A DNA stretch of 46,724 bases from Lentzea jiangxiensis (GTDB lineage Bacteria; Actinomycetota; Actinomycetes; Mycobacteriales; Pseudonocardiaceae). The position numbers and the translations under genes were made by a program. Under the pieces are notes generated by a model. That model was not told the origin of the DNA, made no database searches, and was given only the letters and a program-made list of their open reading frames with translations. Positions 29,101-33,761 of the stretch are shown here, piece after piece (the stretch's first letter is position 1; the number at the start of each line of letters is the position of its first letter). The DNA lies in the NCBI RefSeq assembly GCF_900104175.1, contig NZ_FNIX01000031.1:1-46724 (forward strand), written 5' to 3'.

Positions 29101-29323
29101 CGGCGGCGTTCATCGAGAAGTGCTGGTAGATCTCTCGCTCTACCTGCTGGATCTTGGCCCTCAGCTCCTTCAGCTGGGCCGAGACCTGGTAGTAGTTGCC
29201 GGCGAGACCGCGGTACATGTACTGGTTGACGTCAGGCCAGTCCATACCAAGCACTTCCATGAGCGACCGCGCCCATGGCGGCAGATCACCGAAGTCGCCC
29301 CGTTCGACATTGATCTCAGCCAC
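14168..29323 (-). CDS. 5051-residue giant 'lonely Cys' multidomain protein, probable ESX-linked effector
   Basis: One unbroken frame from GTG 29323 (ribosome site GGAGG, 4-base gap). Order by residue: WXG100-like helical N terminus (1-100); hydrophobic Gly-rich segments (about 121-225); Ser/Thr/Lys/Pro linker (about 520-630); caspase-like lonely-Cys module 1 (His949, Cys992); helical repeats (FESxLGAxxFND seen twice); ADP-ribosyltransferase-like domain (about 1660-1800: VWRG with Arg1673, FTSTA at 1703-1707, Glu1752-Asp-Glu1754); lonely-Cys module 2 (His2621, Cys2664); OmpA-like region (about 2800-2920); degenerate module 3 (Asn3010, Ser3053); GT-B-like region (about 3210-3560); acidic tandem repeat (3787-3860); module 4 (His3980, Cys4022); EF-hand-like helices (about 4310-4410); a GYHFATVVAES...WHFKMYSK region; and a C-terminal OmpA-like domain (about 4905-5040). 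Similar giants occur in actinomycetes. Export by ESX is inferred from the N terminus and the neighbours. Which domain acts on a target is unknown. Confidence 0.9.
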   Translation of the reverse strand: MAEINVERGDFGDLPPWARSLMEVLGMDWPDVNQYMYRGLAGNYYQVSAQLKELRAKIQQVEREIYQHFSMNAAEGFRSSMRDLSGPGVVDDLTKAVADVANGLHEVALKVEYAKFSALGQLFMLAWEIALEYALASVTGGMSLANLTWHYAATRQYLGALFRIMVRAIAFEMVIGVTGGMITDAVVQRLQRERAMWDHEASKQTLYSGLIGGLFGGTIGELGEHLGRKLGGVLGKDFSKFATADLLKNVKNFKLPQGVADDIADTWLRDMGRTLTGRAGLQVTDPAQAFTKQLTQRFAKDVADKFDDAFGHVLGKDVARQLGDDYARAFVDNWTRHGMSTPDMFKDSLRSVLDPHADKIGKGVVDTLTGEVPDALTRNVTDRLGGNLVAKSVAFSTTFLFEGLSGLPTQAIMAGMNGQEATGEEYAMGFVSGVIGGAVSEKLENVGMKGLDSAVNSIKDKLGTMFGGHGAPEFNVPTGVAILPVASSDTATSPVFSDLVAPPAYSPVGTVVKPAADGKVPSESRVSGDEKSTSDSKIAPSADHKSSSDTKTALADAKSTSDSKTGAPTKSTEAPKTVGGRTTPESKPATEAAPSAVKTVSSAQPTTAADRPKTADTTATAGGSVSETVPSPETVGTVSDDGELQYLNVDGGSDEYAPSPASVLTTSSETELGLATQQDSFVREEDAVQSSVTTAVRQDDLRAGDSEADESELQYLDVGPVRRTDVPHASKPVLEQLHDDLIQALPGVNPEKLAEIENAAADVLARISPSTSLRGRVFTVSTSRGSRQIEVRPSGTTEPETISKAKQELTFTVAVRDQKATTLRPDSLRPVQVMSSQPDKAPAHSATTAHEDEDVAAAAQAKESGEQPIEEHADGRLLTADESRKATVEELATQTVFDALVREKTTASENVYASVALEGNRGIRLDDPSLAGVVGRMPTDGRFFTFLAHGDERGAPVVGGRSLTSRQVADMLLQAKRDGLWDGVKPLMFASCGTGRGGARSFAAEVLVELGRQGIEVGAVAPTGPVFFVPNVAVPDGPGHLVVAAGVGLDVNLRPVVQVGGGWVHIEAGTGRQALLDAHIVVDQDQQLRDQPAPPNYGTGDAVTELPGAVRLAASAEQGALYRDAGYSAEVDRFESKLGAHFFNDDAATDQLRGTVERLMATMRSAGTEQDLYVSMITGDPAVVGQPDPSLDEREARLLVEGNARELSALLLNLAAGSGPVSLSGLVDDIVARGDWVRAGELGLDMAALQAQAYHRGQDFRDVLEVVKDFAPADVVPAAGIDDDSFEAEHFHSRARRIAEVVGRQLTRVDGWRDDVAVFVQDLWSTEELTTARPGVEPVSAADLDDRGVHASVAEEFALYDGAVRWVSRSAKVELDRDSIRYRDASARGIVLKGGAAVRVAEAMWVFQLVSGDGNARDFLHGLLGSLLPTNEYSLHEVLAAARVSGCFPELERLLKKDAAMLYRDLPGLGAAERRGLGLLPHEALYMVKAEAKLGSTVGHLSEVDDDALGFTKAVLAEVETGSRLRKPLKGTVLGDWLLRHDLTARDLLDRLSPAHFLALAVYTGPTFPLMNAVLRVPIGHQMALTKQLSSTVRKVPPKLWPLFLRNEPEVVKFINDYVVLEPDMDEYAELVSMAERHAKTHVEALTQEMFLHNHMLMDALRQLPTALGEVWRGDASTGDTGTWLGRLISPVLGRDGITFNEFTSTAREKDIALEFAAGRKSGPLVHPVLLQLQLTGGSGYDIKPFSRYAHEDEILLAPGAQIRVGSRVKVVHELTVDDKVTRHQVQQLVAVETGPSLPYPPGSSEVRRRQARARVLAKLTKLADGVPVREASDLVSLAASIGIKETDVHSALIGGITGEADQLSVGEQVWGLALLHDLVFGEDDDITVDRLRAMHAVVGLELPAGVRAVDLPAALHGLNQLARRIRPGAPAVSADQTTGPRRLVEMAATLLADGQTVSEAALRRGVFSSPGYFAKAEQFESGLGAFAFNDPRSLAAARAAVDRLLTVLRAAHPDVDEQRIHTAFGSADPTSAGQVGLAAFEVVRTRGSVRELMTAFYNAAYRVDSPFGLKALLNDIVRTEDWQRASALGLDVGALRAQADYLNSTPRKLLHRVLARVAPGSATMFEHDAFATGNVLAQSPFWARLGAEYLASIKARRARPAESGLHHTPAHFRHSNTGLSDRERAFLRENPVALELVGFGVEEVPLADLPRDEHGELDVDVLRSRPNVTDVEVRRDEDGTVLRVLAITRQPVRIDDPRAGDLEPGRQGPELPLSWRSGEQLFRLDTSSSWYRDAHGRGMPLVAGVSATSAKMMNALRLLNLPKVPAEDFTLALFGWMLPSRDHSAYEILSGAGMVTSLSGVDLTDAVSMYSTLPGIDPAVARSEFGVAGMLPHEAESAEQQGVPNPVEPLTVVSSDGNVQVVTPSGLVVPPQEVSRLRDQGEQQEELLGDLPNVQELLDEAFNIMAAEIEVPKPDDWPRTQQDLAYADLFESVMWIVAGKLHTAASTPAWVDAWNYVLQTADRLRGIPEPGVTEPDVTGLTITEQANTEHDIAGQDLNAALARPSASRLAEAILDVAVIGNDGSGVWLPNPASDATTLELQQQAIERLQRDRVFFTVAVHVGSSGQPEFLGEPVTSEVMTELLARLHASGAWTVTKPLRFVACDLSTSEEGRYVPNVLEALHRRGVGVAHAFAADTAVWTVPVDPARIGGPTSVVAARQVGYLSDGTPAVVKGGQWLQYSVDESGRVGEPVYHYAYMVVDDSGADFKKWPPGYRPIEKNDDLIERFMPGTMPFGLHQVRPGGKVVAMTQVQFASGEVVADLDVVLSPLVARAVELHGKGTDVEVRIEGRRGNNLVRSRAEQRGNERVKAVVEYLRAALEAGLGGESMTVGGLEVSGPGRRVLERRGTREFKTRRTVDVSIVDHGALSGAARSITVSVVDNTSSVATEAAPSLDKVTELADSVLAVAEPFEQNTGIWLVDPADEVQAMARQRKAMSNLEGSRRFFTVAVNATSNGVLPFAGTSITAKVMTALLTRLYDRGVWSPDRPLRFASSGLGTGDSAGFVPAVLRGLHAARGIKAEAYAADSSVWSVPDRKKPSVTSALVVASRVGSMANGAHAATGDGSWLHFKFGASGDVAAPTRHGAHVSAGSGSPIFSELANIYVLARPRAGLIKKSIPEAVPFSTPVQSATTTEVGASSWSGESEPSIAELLSDIDRVVVAVGNAKNFGHQAAATTLVKSLRDSGFRNKVTFVADAESARKLQLLITDDLEPVEVRSPGQHTSCNGRTLLLSAGDDAIRKGDTDGALAFLDRFGADEAIILKPYAWEVSSRLHLKRDPGSDDGVRIVDLDRYISKEARYVYEVPRFDDAESLMAFIDEQIPGHEKAPGLKAVVEAVLGDQQVDLMPIYGLLELADFMRPGVSAHLAEAVHSLGGKPAIMLEISSSSVPYIPEHKADWLKRADITAPDVAQQISSLADGDVLILRTGSLPQAVFQQMFQLGELPAITEGANSTNLVHLIGRPNVSLTEKNTPYPPDQDESTRARLRRVSVSLVRGTPWTVEATGDPNSEYITPDGGIDLLRASAAGRALETLNALLAYVRAPDTDPEVPTSEVVQIADLMGQVMRGQGELVAEVLSGNERAHDVARVVDAPMLRLEYVTTKVDRADLFLTEGELLGLIGLVESQQQQLSNVLHNLGVDNAPLQENVRVVEDALRDIADEKSDMRAYFTRVHRASLSLENDQVMQALLYLKNDGYATAELSPVEEIETPPRTATPDGAGSAHTGTDSVVVSPGAGSAVVEEESDGEWADFGGGLFGDVSSLDVSPGAVSPGAGSAVVEEESDGEWADFGGGLFGDVSSLDVSLSKGLLEVEALNGAGDDHGVFAQKQHEAQVTVSPTDLWRTEQPSRGLGVPQVEVDVNLDVAAARPSASRLADAILDVAMIANDGSGVWLPNPATDATTLELQQKAIERLQRDEKFFTVAMHVELSGLPEFFGEPVTSEVMTELLARLRASGSWTGKTLRFVACDLGSSDMGRYVPNVLEALYGRGIDTDAFAADAAVWPVPVDPTLADGPNTVVVAAQVGYLSDGTPAVVKGGRWLYYKRDESGRVGEPAYHDAHMIIDNNGVSFEEWPPGYQPIEKADDPIERFMPGTMPFGPAFAVGIDGLGDLLTSRNGLAKLEMGHGTVYRLDVQNRVVVFRDGTKPSTMPRDEFVAGVNDVVEGYQRGVQSAVEPKLFGGPLVDSADVLTVALGGHLFRVATVDLYEMAMQAGFPPDPGRREELGLAAWHLVELLAELGSDMMPGQKFAMRVLTDLARANDGVADGGVVTSEQVRGVLRGLRFGQDEETVRTAWLLSEVVDGADSAVTPAHLGEIWKLADRVRATDGIGQTFVTFDEIKETVRRIRLAGQETAESTVEDGDARIEPSPVLELNSSNVDSAAFRPGDDIVSVPQPIIITDYEVATSEGVPAFESYPELKVSDSATFPVMPISRLESAGKPPLNIAADGTLGLNGTSPFPAVGRPTTEAKEFYASPDVIAKSQVALRKVGSGITLKIVPDTTVTVNRNGSPVTLQKVTAVFKEAVPDACRDTATVGLGGMPETAIFRDLSGNAQIADIDANDGLEVTGLNELASNIADSVNLGVDLGAIDPRWAAGQIKKDPRSIGGLSKGGKMPGAEYGPLLNFDPANDVKRAKADQIAQQIGINQYALAKPGEGYVAAAVPTADDDGNPDLRTDFANSGDLSGLLGYHFATVVAESTDGKSQVLLENYARRGFIRREVDAAIDMNLRKFAGQFDRAIDDAGTELDVAKDTGDPTAIKSAQTRLDLARALMSLEQAKNDGVDTASADLTVRNAMLKHGLATGLVPRSTELWHFKMYSKQPGSTFFDHMRRFSIANPIVVPISGGHGSVEPQDFMFSEKDKAFPAGEEMKLNAIAKRIAKGALFNADNNLPAPSVAVTGFGNGKVFGLTGAEATSRARADATAEALKDAIDAQLKKMQGDTTVVTADDISINIVMKGRDLDSGPLSPGLTLDQARRRTVIEIDLGVDAQPGSFAPRLAT
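16860..17570 (-). repeat. Segmental duplication, copy 2 (lonely-Cys module 4)
   Basis: Encodes ARPSASRLADAILDVA through IERFMPGTMPFG, nearly the same ~230-residue block as at 20935-21640. Protein identity is roughly 80% by eye, and long identical DNA stretches remain (for example GGCATCGTGCCCGGCATGAA in both). Confidence 0.85.
17746..17965 (-). repeat. 114-bp tandem duplication in the giant gene
   Basis: Two copies with a 114-bp period, identical over about 107 bp, encode an acidic Gly/Phe-rich block (VVEEESDGEWADFGGGLFGD then VSSLDVS) twice. Codons here end mostly in T or G (GCT, GTT, GAT, TTT, GGT, TCT), unlike the C-ending codons on both sides, giving a locally AT-rich patch. Confidence 0.9.
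20935..21640 (-). repeat. Segmental duplication, copy 1 (lonely-Cys module 2)
   Basis: Partner of 16860-17570. It carries His2621 and Cys2664 and ends in the same ERFMPGTMPFG block, after which the two copies diverge abruptly. Confidence 0.85.
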
Positions 29324-29748
29324 AGTTCCTCCGCGTCCAGCACCGTCTCACCGCAGCCAACGCACCACGGTGGCCCGGTGGTTCGCCCCGGACGACGGTT
29401 CACCCGGTAAGGCTGTTCACCCGTTGGAGAATCCCGCGATCAGCCGTGCCGGAACCGGCTCGAAGCACCACCTGATCACCGAAGGGCACGGCGTCTCGCC
29501 GACCGTGTGGCTCATGGACGGGAAACGCGGCGACATCCACGAGGCTGTCGCCGCGGTGCGCTGCCGGTCGTCCGACATGGGGCCTCCGACCACGAACCGG
29601 CACAGCCAGGAGGTCGGGCACACGGCTGCGCGTTCCCTGAGCACGGCGCGCTCTTGATCACCGCAGGGGCGCGGTTGCCGGCCCAGGGCCCCTCGCAGCC
29701 AGGACGGACAGGAGGCGGGTGCCTGGCAGTTTCCGCGCCGTCCGAGCA
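29324..29748. other. Gene-free gap upstream of the giant gene
   Basis: 425 bp with no convincing coding region on either strand; the frames present are Arg/Pro-rich and lack ribosome sites. It probably holds the promoter and leader of the giant gene. I looked for the repeated promoter element and found only partial matches (near 29338-29386 and 29589-29605) at the wrong spacing. Confidence 0.5.
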
Positions 29749-30849
29749 TCAAGCCTGGCACTTGGCGGTGATCGCTCCCGCGGCGTGGTGGGCGTAGGTC
29801 TTGGTCGAGCCTTCCCAGTCACGTCCCCTGGTGAGCAGCTTGACGGCGAGCTTGGCCCCGTTCACGCGGAACGAACCGAAGGTGAGCCATTTGCCGCGGT
29901 TGGAGACCTGCTTCACCTGAAACGAGCCGATCGGGGTGCCCTTGCTGATCTCGAAGCGGTCGTACACCTGGTAGTACGTAGGGTTACCGCCCACCGCGGT
30001 GATGTCGCCGTTGGGCACGTACACGGAGAGCGTGCACGTTCCAGTGGTCACCGGCCCGGTGTTGAAGGTCCACAGGCCGTACGCGGTGGGGTCGTCCTTG
30101 CTCTCATCGCCGGACATCGGAATCGACGCGAACGCGTTGCCGCAGCCGCTACCGTGGTTCACCCAGCCCGCCTTGCCGTCGCTGTACGCGCCGACACCGG
30201 TGTAGTTGGTGCCGCTCCCACAGCCGGGCCCTGCGGTTCCCTGATACACAACGGGTTTCGCGGGCGGCGGCTGGTTCGCCGGCGGGTTCTGGCCCTGCGG
30301 TTGCCCCTGAGGCGATCCCGGCTTCTGCGGCTGTCCGGGGGTGCCCGGCGTGCCCGGCGTCCCCGGATCGGCCTGCTGTCCCTGCTGGCCGTTCGGAGTG
30401 CCCGGCTGGCCCGGCTGGCCCGGAACGGAACCGTCAGAAGGCGCCTGGGACTGATCGGTGGTGTTGTCCACCTTGGGATCCGCCACTCCCGGCACGAAAC
30501 CGTCACCGGGCGGAGGAGAGTAGGCGTAGCCGGCGTTGTTCGGGTCGTCGCCGGGTCCGTCGTTGTTCGCCAGCAGGCCGCCGAACGCCACCGGCAGTGC
30601 GACGAGGACGACTCCGGCGACCGCGGCCGCGACGATCATCGGCCTGGACACGCGGTTCGACTTCGCCGCGCTTGTCGTGCTCGCCTTGGTCGCCGTCAGC
30701 ACCGCAGGAGCTCCGCCTGCCGTGCGGACCTGGGTAGCCGGGGCGTCGGACTCGGTGTCCGGCGGCGTCACGGGGACGGTCGGCGGCGCAACCGCCGCAG
30801 CCGCCGCGGCGGCTGCGGCGCCCGTGTTCTGCTGCGTCTCCGAGGACAT
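29749..30849 (-). CDS. Membrane-anchored protein with collagen-like stalk and Cys-containing outer domain
   Basis: 366 residues from ATG 30849 (ribosome site AGGAG). The N-terminal ~66 residues are Ala/Pro/Thr-rich and cytoplasmic. One membrane helix at about 71-93 follows a basic residue pair. Then comes a Pro/Gly/Gln stalk with PGTPGTPGQP-type repeats (about 110-200). A C-terminal beta-rich domain starts near 204 with four or more Cys (GPGCGSG, GSGCGNAF, GTCTLSV, the final AKCQA) and a YGLWTFNTGPVTTG block. This resembles the extracellular beta-sandwich domains attached to actinomycete membrane proteins, but I do not recognise the family. It is last in the ESX substrate run, so it may be a surface partner of the secreted proteins. 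Confidence 0.75.
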   Translation of the reverse strand: MSSETQQNTGAAAAAAAAAVAPPTVPVTPPDTESDAPATQVRTAGGAPAVLTATKASTTSAAKSNRVSRPMIVAAAVAGVVLVALPVAFGGLLANNDGPGDDPNNAGYAYSPPPGDGFVPGVADPKVDNTTDQSQAPSDGSVPGQPGQPGTPNGQQGQQADPGTPGTPGTPGQPQKPGSPQGQPQGQNPPANQPPPAKPVVYQGTAGPGCGSGTNYTGVGAYSDGKAGWVNHGSGCGNAFASIPMSGDESKDDPTAYGLWTFNTGPVTTGTCTLSVYVPNGDITAVGGNPTYYQVYDRFEISKGTPIGSFQVKQVSNRGKWLTFGSFRVNGAKLAVKLLTRGRDWEGSTKTYAHHAAGAITAKCQA

Positions 30850-30899
30850 GGTGCTCCTGCTTTCTCTGCGGTACCTGAACTTCTGGGCTTGTGGTGTGG

Positions 30900-31235
30900 T
30901 CAGCGGCGCGAGCCGCCGCCGTGCCTCGAGTTGTTCGCGAGGTTGTCGGCGATGTTGTTCTCCATGTTGTTGAGCCGCTCACCCAGCCCGCGTGTCACGT
31001 TGCTCCTGTTCACCATCAGCGCGTGGATCGAGTTGAGAGCTTCCTCGATCTTGTCGACCGTGGGACCGAGCTTCTCGTAGATCTCTTTGGCCGTGTCGTC
31101 GTCACCAGTTGCCTTGCGCAGGAGCGTTCTCCGTTCCTGGCTGTTCTCGATCGTCCCCTCGAGGAAGGCGCCTACCTGGCGAAAACCCTCGCCGATGCGG
31201 ATGATCTCGTCCGGCTTGGCTTCCATCCCGCTCAT
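30900..31235 (-). CDS. WXG100-like small helical ESX protein
   Basis: 111 residues from ATG 31235 with AAAGGA 6 bases upstream. Entirely helical and charged: EIIRIGEGFRQVGAFLEGT, a turn, then TVDKIEEALNSIHALMVNRS, which fits a helical hairpin like the WXG100 and DUF2563-type ESX proteins, though no clear WxG turn is present. The C-terminal tail (NNSRHGGGSRR) is flexible and basic. It lies 14 bp after the second PPE-like gene in the same operon. Likely a secreted partner or chaperone-like subunit. Confidence 0.6.
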   Translation of the reverse strand: MSGMEAKPDEIIRIGEGFRQVGAFLEGTIENSQERRTLLRKATGDDDTAKEIYEKLGPTVDKIEEALNSIHALMVNRSNVTRGLGERLNNMENNIADNLANNSRHGGGSRR

Positions 31236-31249
31236 GCGCGGTCCTTTCG

Positions 31250-33346
31250 TCAGATGGTGGTGCCGGCCCCCTGGCCGGCCGTTCCGCTGCCCGACCCGAA
31301 CGCGTGATCACGTTCCACGTCACCACCGCGCACGTGCACGGTGCTCGACCGGGCCTGCTGCCTGCGCTTGCGGCGACCCAGCACGCCGGGAGCGACTGCG
31401 GGGTCGGTGCCCCAGGTCTCCTCGTCCTCGGCCAGCCACGTGGTCCGGTCGCGCTCACCCTTCTGGTCCTGCCCACCCACACCGGCACCACCCATGCCAC
31501 CCGCGGTCGGCGGGTAGAACGGCACACCGCCGGTACCGCCGGTACCGCCGGCACCAGGACCGGTGCCGGGGCCGGCGCCGATGCCGGTCGTCCCCTTGGG
31601 ACTGCTCGACGACTCGGGAGTACCGGATGGCGGACTCGGCTTCCAGTCCTGCGACATGGTGTTCGGCGCGGGGATGCCCGACGCACCGACCAAGCCGCTG
31701 CCGAACGAGCCGGGTCCGTTGTGGACGATCGGATCGTACTTGGACATCGTCAGCGGCGGGAGCTCGGGCGAGCGCACCGGCGAAGGTGGCGCGGGCGCGC
31801 GGCGCAGGGAATCCAGGTAGCGCTGCAACTCCGAGGAGCCGTTGCCGCCCGACACAACGCTGGGGTCGACGTCGTACGGCTTGCGCAGCCGGTCCTTCTC
31901 GTCGAGCTGGGCGTCGCCCCGCGGGCCGACGACGTTGCCGTTCGAGTCGACCCGCGAACCCCTCGGCACGATGACCGGCTTGCCGTTGCGGTCGAGCACC
32001 GGTTTGCCGTTGGGACCGATGATCGCCCCGGTCGGGCCGACGTACGAGCCGCTGGGCACCTTGAGTGACCGGTCCCCGCCGTTGAGCAACGGGTTCTGCC
32101 CACCGCCACTGCCACTGCCACTGCCGCCGCCGTTGACGACCGACGGCCCTTTGTTACCGCCCGGAGGCGGAGGAAGCGGTGGCGGCGGAGGCGGACCGCC
32201 ACCGGGGTTGTTCGACCCGCTGCCCCCGGTCGAACCGTCCCCGCCACCCGTCCCGCTGCCACCGCCGGAGTTCGGCCCGCCACCACCGGCACCACCGCCG
32301 GGCCCGGTGCCGGGACCAGGGTCGGCCCCGGTCCGGTTGAACTCGACCGGCGTGGTGATCGGCCGGAAGTACGGGTGGGCCATCTGGTGCGACGCGGTCA
32401 ACAGGCCCACCGCACTGGCGGCCGCACTGTCCAAAGTAGTCGCGAGGTGTTCGGCCCAGACCTTCTTCGCCGCTTCCTCGAGCCGCTGCCAGGGGCCGGC
32501 TTCGTTCAGCTTGCCGCCGAGGATGTCGCTCTTCGGCATGGCGTCGCCATGATCGAGATGCTCGCGATCTCTGTTAACCCTCGACTTCGCGATGTCGGCC
32601 TTCAGCTTGGGTGACGTCCAGATGGCGCGGACCACTCCGGCAGGCCAGGCCAGCTCCGCCGCCGGCGCCTCGACCCTGAAGGACAGCCCGGTGTCGTAGC
32701 TGGTGCTCGCGCTGCTCAGCCACTTCTGCCTGCCCTGCTGCTCGAGCAGAACGGCGGCCTGACGCAGGTACTCCTGCGTCTCCCGGAGCACCTCCCAGGT
32801 GGGGCGCCCCGGACTGAGCTGCTCCGCCAGATTGCGGCACTTGTACACGAGACCGTCCAGCACCTGCCAGAACCCGTCCGCGCCCTGCCCCTGGTAGGCG
32901 TCGCCGTGGTGGCCGGTCTTGTTCCGCCACTCCTCCAGCTTCGGCACCACCGTCTTGGTGAGGAGCTCGGACACTCCCTGCAACCCGTCGCTCGCAGGCG
33001 TGAAGGTCGCCCGCTTGGCCACCGTGTTGGTGTCCGCGAGGAGGCTGTCGAGGATGGACCCGCTGTTCTTGGCGAAGTTCTTCAACGCCTCCTCCACCTC
33101 GGGGGTGGCGTCGGCGACCGCGTAGGTCGACTGGTACCAGGTCAACGACTCGGCGTAGACCAGGCTTGTCGGAAGGTGGTTGTTCGGCCCGCGCCGGACT
33201 TGATGCGTGGACCACTTCAGCCAAGTTGTGCCGATGACGGTCTCCCGCTGCGCGACCGTGGGGTGGCCGTAGCCGTCGCTGAAGATGTTGAGCGCCTGCT
33301 CCCACCTCCACGTCCGGGTGTCCGGTCCGCCGAGATCACCTGGCAT
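31250..33346 (-). CDS. PPE-like ESX substrate with Pro/Gly-rich C terminus (paralogue 2)
   Basis: ATG 33346 is chosen because it gives PGDLGGPDTRTWRWEQALNIF, matching the start of the paralogue at 33700-35778 (PSPGKVTWEQALNYF), and it overlaps the YbaB stop. About 698 residues. The N-terminal ~360 are helical with Trp-rich segments (TTWLKWSTHQV, DGLVYKCRNLAEQL), then a long Gly/Pro/Ser region, then a conserved tail: VPFYPPTAGGMGG, ERDRTTWLAEDEETWGTDP and a basic end LGRRKRRQ. The tail is nearly identical in both paralogues and recurs in actinomycete ESX-associated proteins. Probably an ESX-secreted envelope or channel-associated protein comparable to mycobacterial PPE/Esp proteins. Confidence 0.7.
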   Translation of the reverse strand: MPGDLGGPDTRTWRWEQALNIFSDGYGHPTVAQRETVIGTTWLKWSTHQVRRGPNNHLPTSLVYAESLTWYQSTYAVADATPEVEEALKNFAKNSGSILDSLLADTNTVAKRATFTPASDGLQGVSELLTKTVVPKLEEWRNKTGHHGDAYQGQGADGFWQVLDGLVYKCRNLAEQLSPGRPTWEVLRETQEYLRQAAVLLEQQGRQKWLSSASTSYDTGLSFRVEAPAAELAWPAGVVRAIWTSPKLKADIAKSRVNRDREHLDHGDAMPKSDILGGKLNEAGPWQRLEEAAKKVWAEHLATTLDSAAASAVGLLTASHQMAHPYFRPITTPVEFNRTGADPGPGTGPGGGAGGGGPNSGGGSGTGGGDGSTGGSGSNNPGGGPPPPPPLPPPPGGNKGPSVVNGGGSGSGSGGGQNPLLNGGDRSLKVPSGSYVGPTGAIIGPNGKPVLDRNGKPVIVPRGSRVDSNGNVVGPRGDAQLDEKDRLRKPYDVDPSVVSGGNGSSELQRYLDSLRRAPAPPSPVRSPELPPLTMSKYDPIVHNGPGSFGSGLVGASGIPAPNTMSQDWKPSPPSGTPESSSSPKGTTGIGAGPGTGPGAGGTGGTGGVPFYPPTAGGMGGAGVGGQDQKGERDRTTWLAEDEETWGTDPAVAPGVLGRRKRRQQARSSTVHVRGGDVERDHAFGSGSGTAGQGAGTTI

Positions 33347-33761
33347 CTCGGTCAGCCCTCCGGTGGCCGAAGACGTCCGCGGGCGCTTCGTTCCAGATCG
33401 CGGTGAACGCATCGTCCACCTCGGTGTGGCCCGACATCGCCGCGCGCAGGTCGGTGCGCTGGTCCATCAAGGGACCGAACACCTCGACCACCGCGTCGGC
33501 CATCTCCTGCTTGGCGCGGCCGAGCACGTCGAGCAACGCTCGGGACAGCTGCTCCGGCGGCATGCTGCGGTACTTGGTGGTGTGGAACTTGATGCCCACC
33601 ACCGCGTTCTGCGCGTCAACGGTCACCGTGACCATGTGGTCGGAGGACGTCGCCGACGCCGTCCGGGCAGCGAGTTCCGCCTTCGCCGCATCGATCCGCT
33701 CACGCTGATCCCTCAGCGTAGCCATGGCCTGGTGCATTTGCTCCTCCAGCCAGTCGGCCAT
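33336..33761 (-). CDS. YbaB/EbfC-family nucleoid-associated protein
   Basis: 141 residues from ATG 33761 (GGGAGG 5 bases upstream). An N-terminal coiled helix (EQMHQAMATLRDQRERIDAA), a central three-strand sheet with VTVDAQNAVVGIKF, and a C-terminal helix (LSRALLDVLGRAKQEMADA) match the YbaB/EbfC fold. These proteins bind DNA as dimers. The gene overlaps both PPE-like genes (62 bp into the one before, 11 bp with the one after), so it is translated with them. YbaB-like genes are common inside actinomycete ESX loci, where their role is unclear. The tail beyond the fold is ~35 residues longer than E. coli YbaB. Confidence 0.85.
   Translation of the reverse strand: MADWLEEQMHQAMATLRDQRERIDAAKAELAARTASATSSDHMVTVTVDAQNAVVGIKFHTTKYRSMPPEQLSRALLDVLGRAKQEMADAVVEVFGPLMDQRTDLRAAMSGHTEVDDAFTAIWNEAPADVFGHRRADRDAR

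Noticed and set aside
29338..29386. Seventh copy of the promoter element before the giant gene
   Set aside because: Only about 12 of 23 positions match, the spacer is 19 bp and the -10-like box would fall almost on the ribosome site.
27692..29410. 572-codon plus-strand frame opposite the giant gene start
   Set aside because: Rich in His/Arg/Val with no motif; the minus-strand frame carries a ribosome site and recognised domains.
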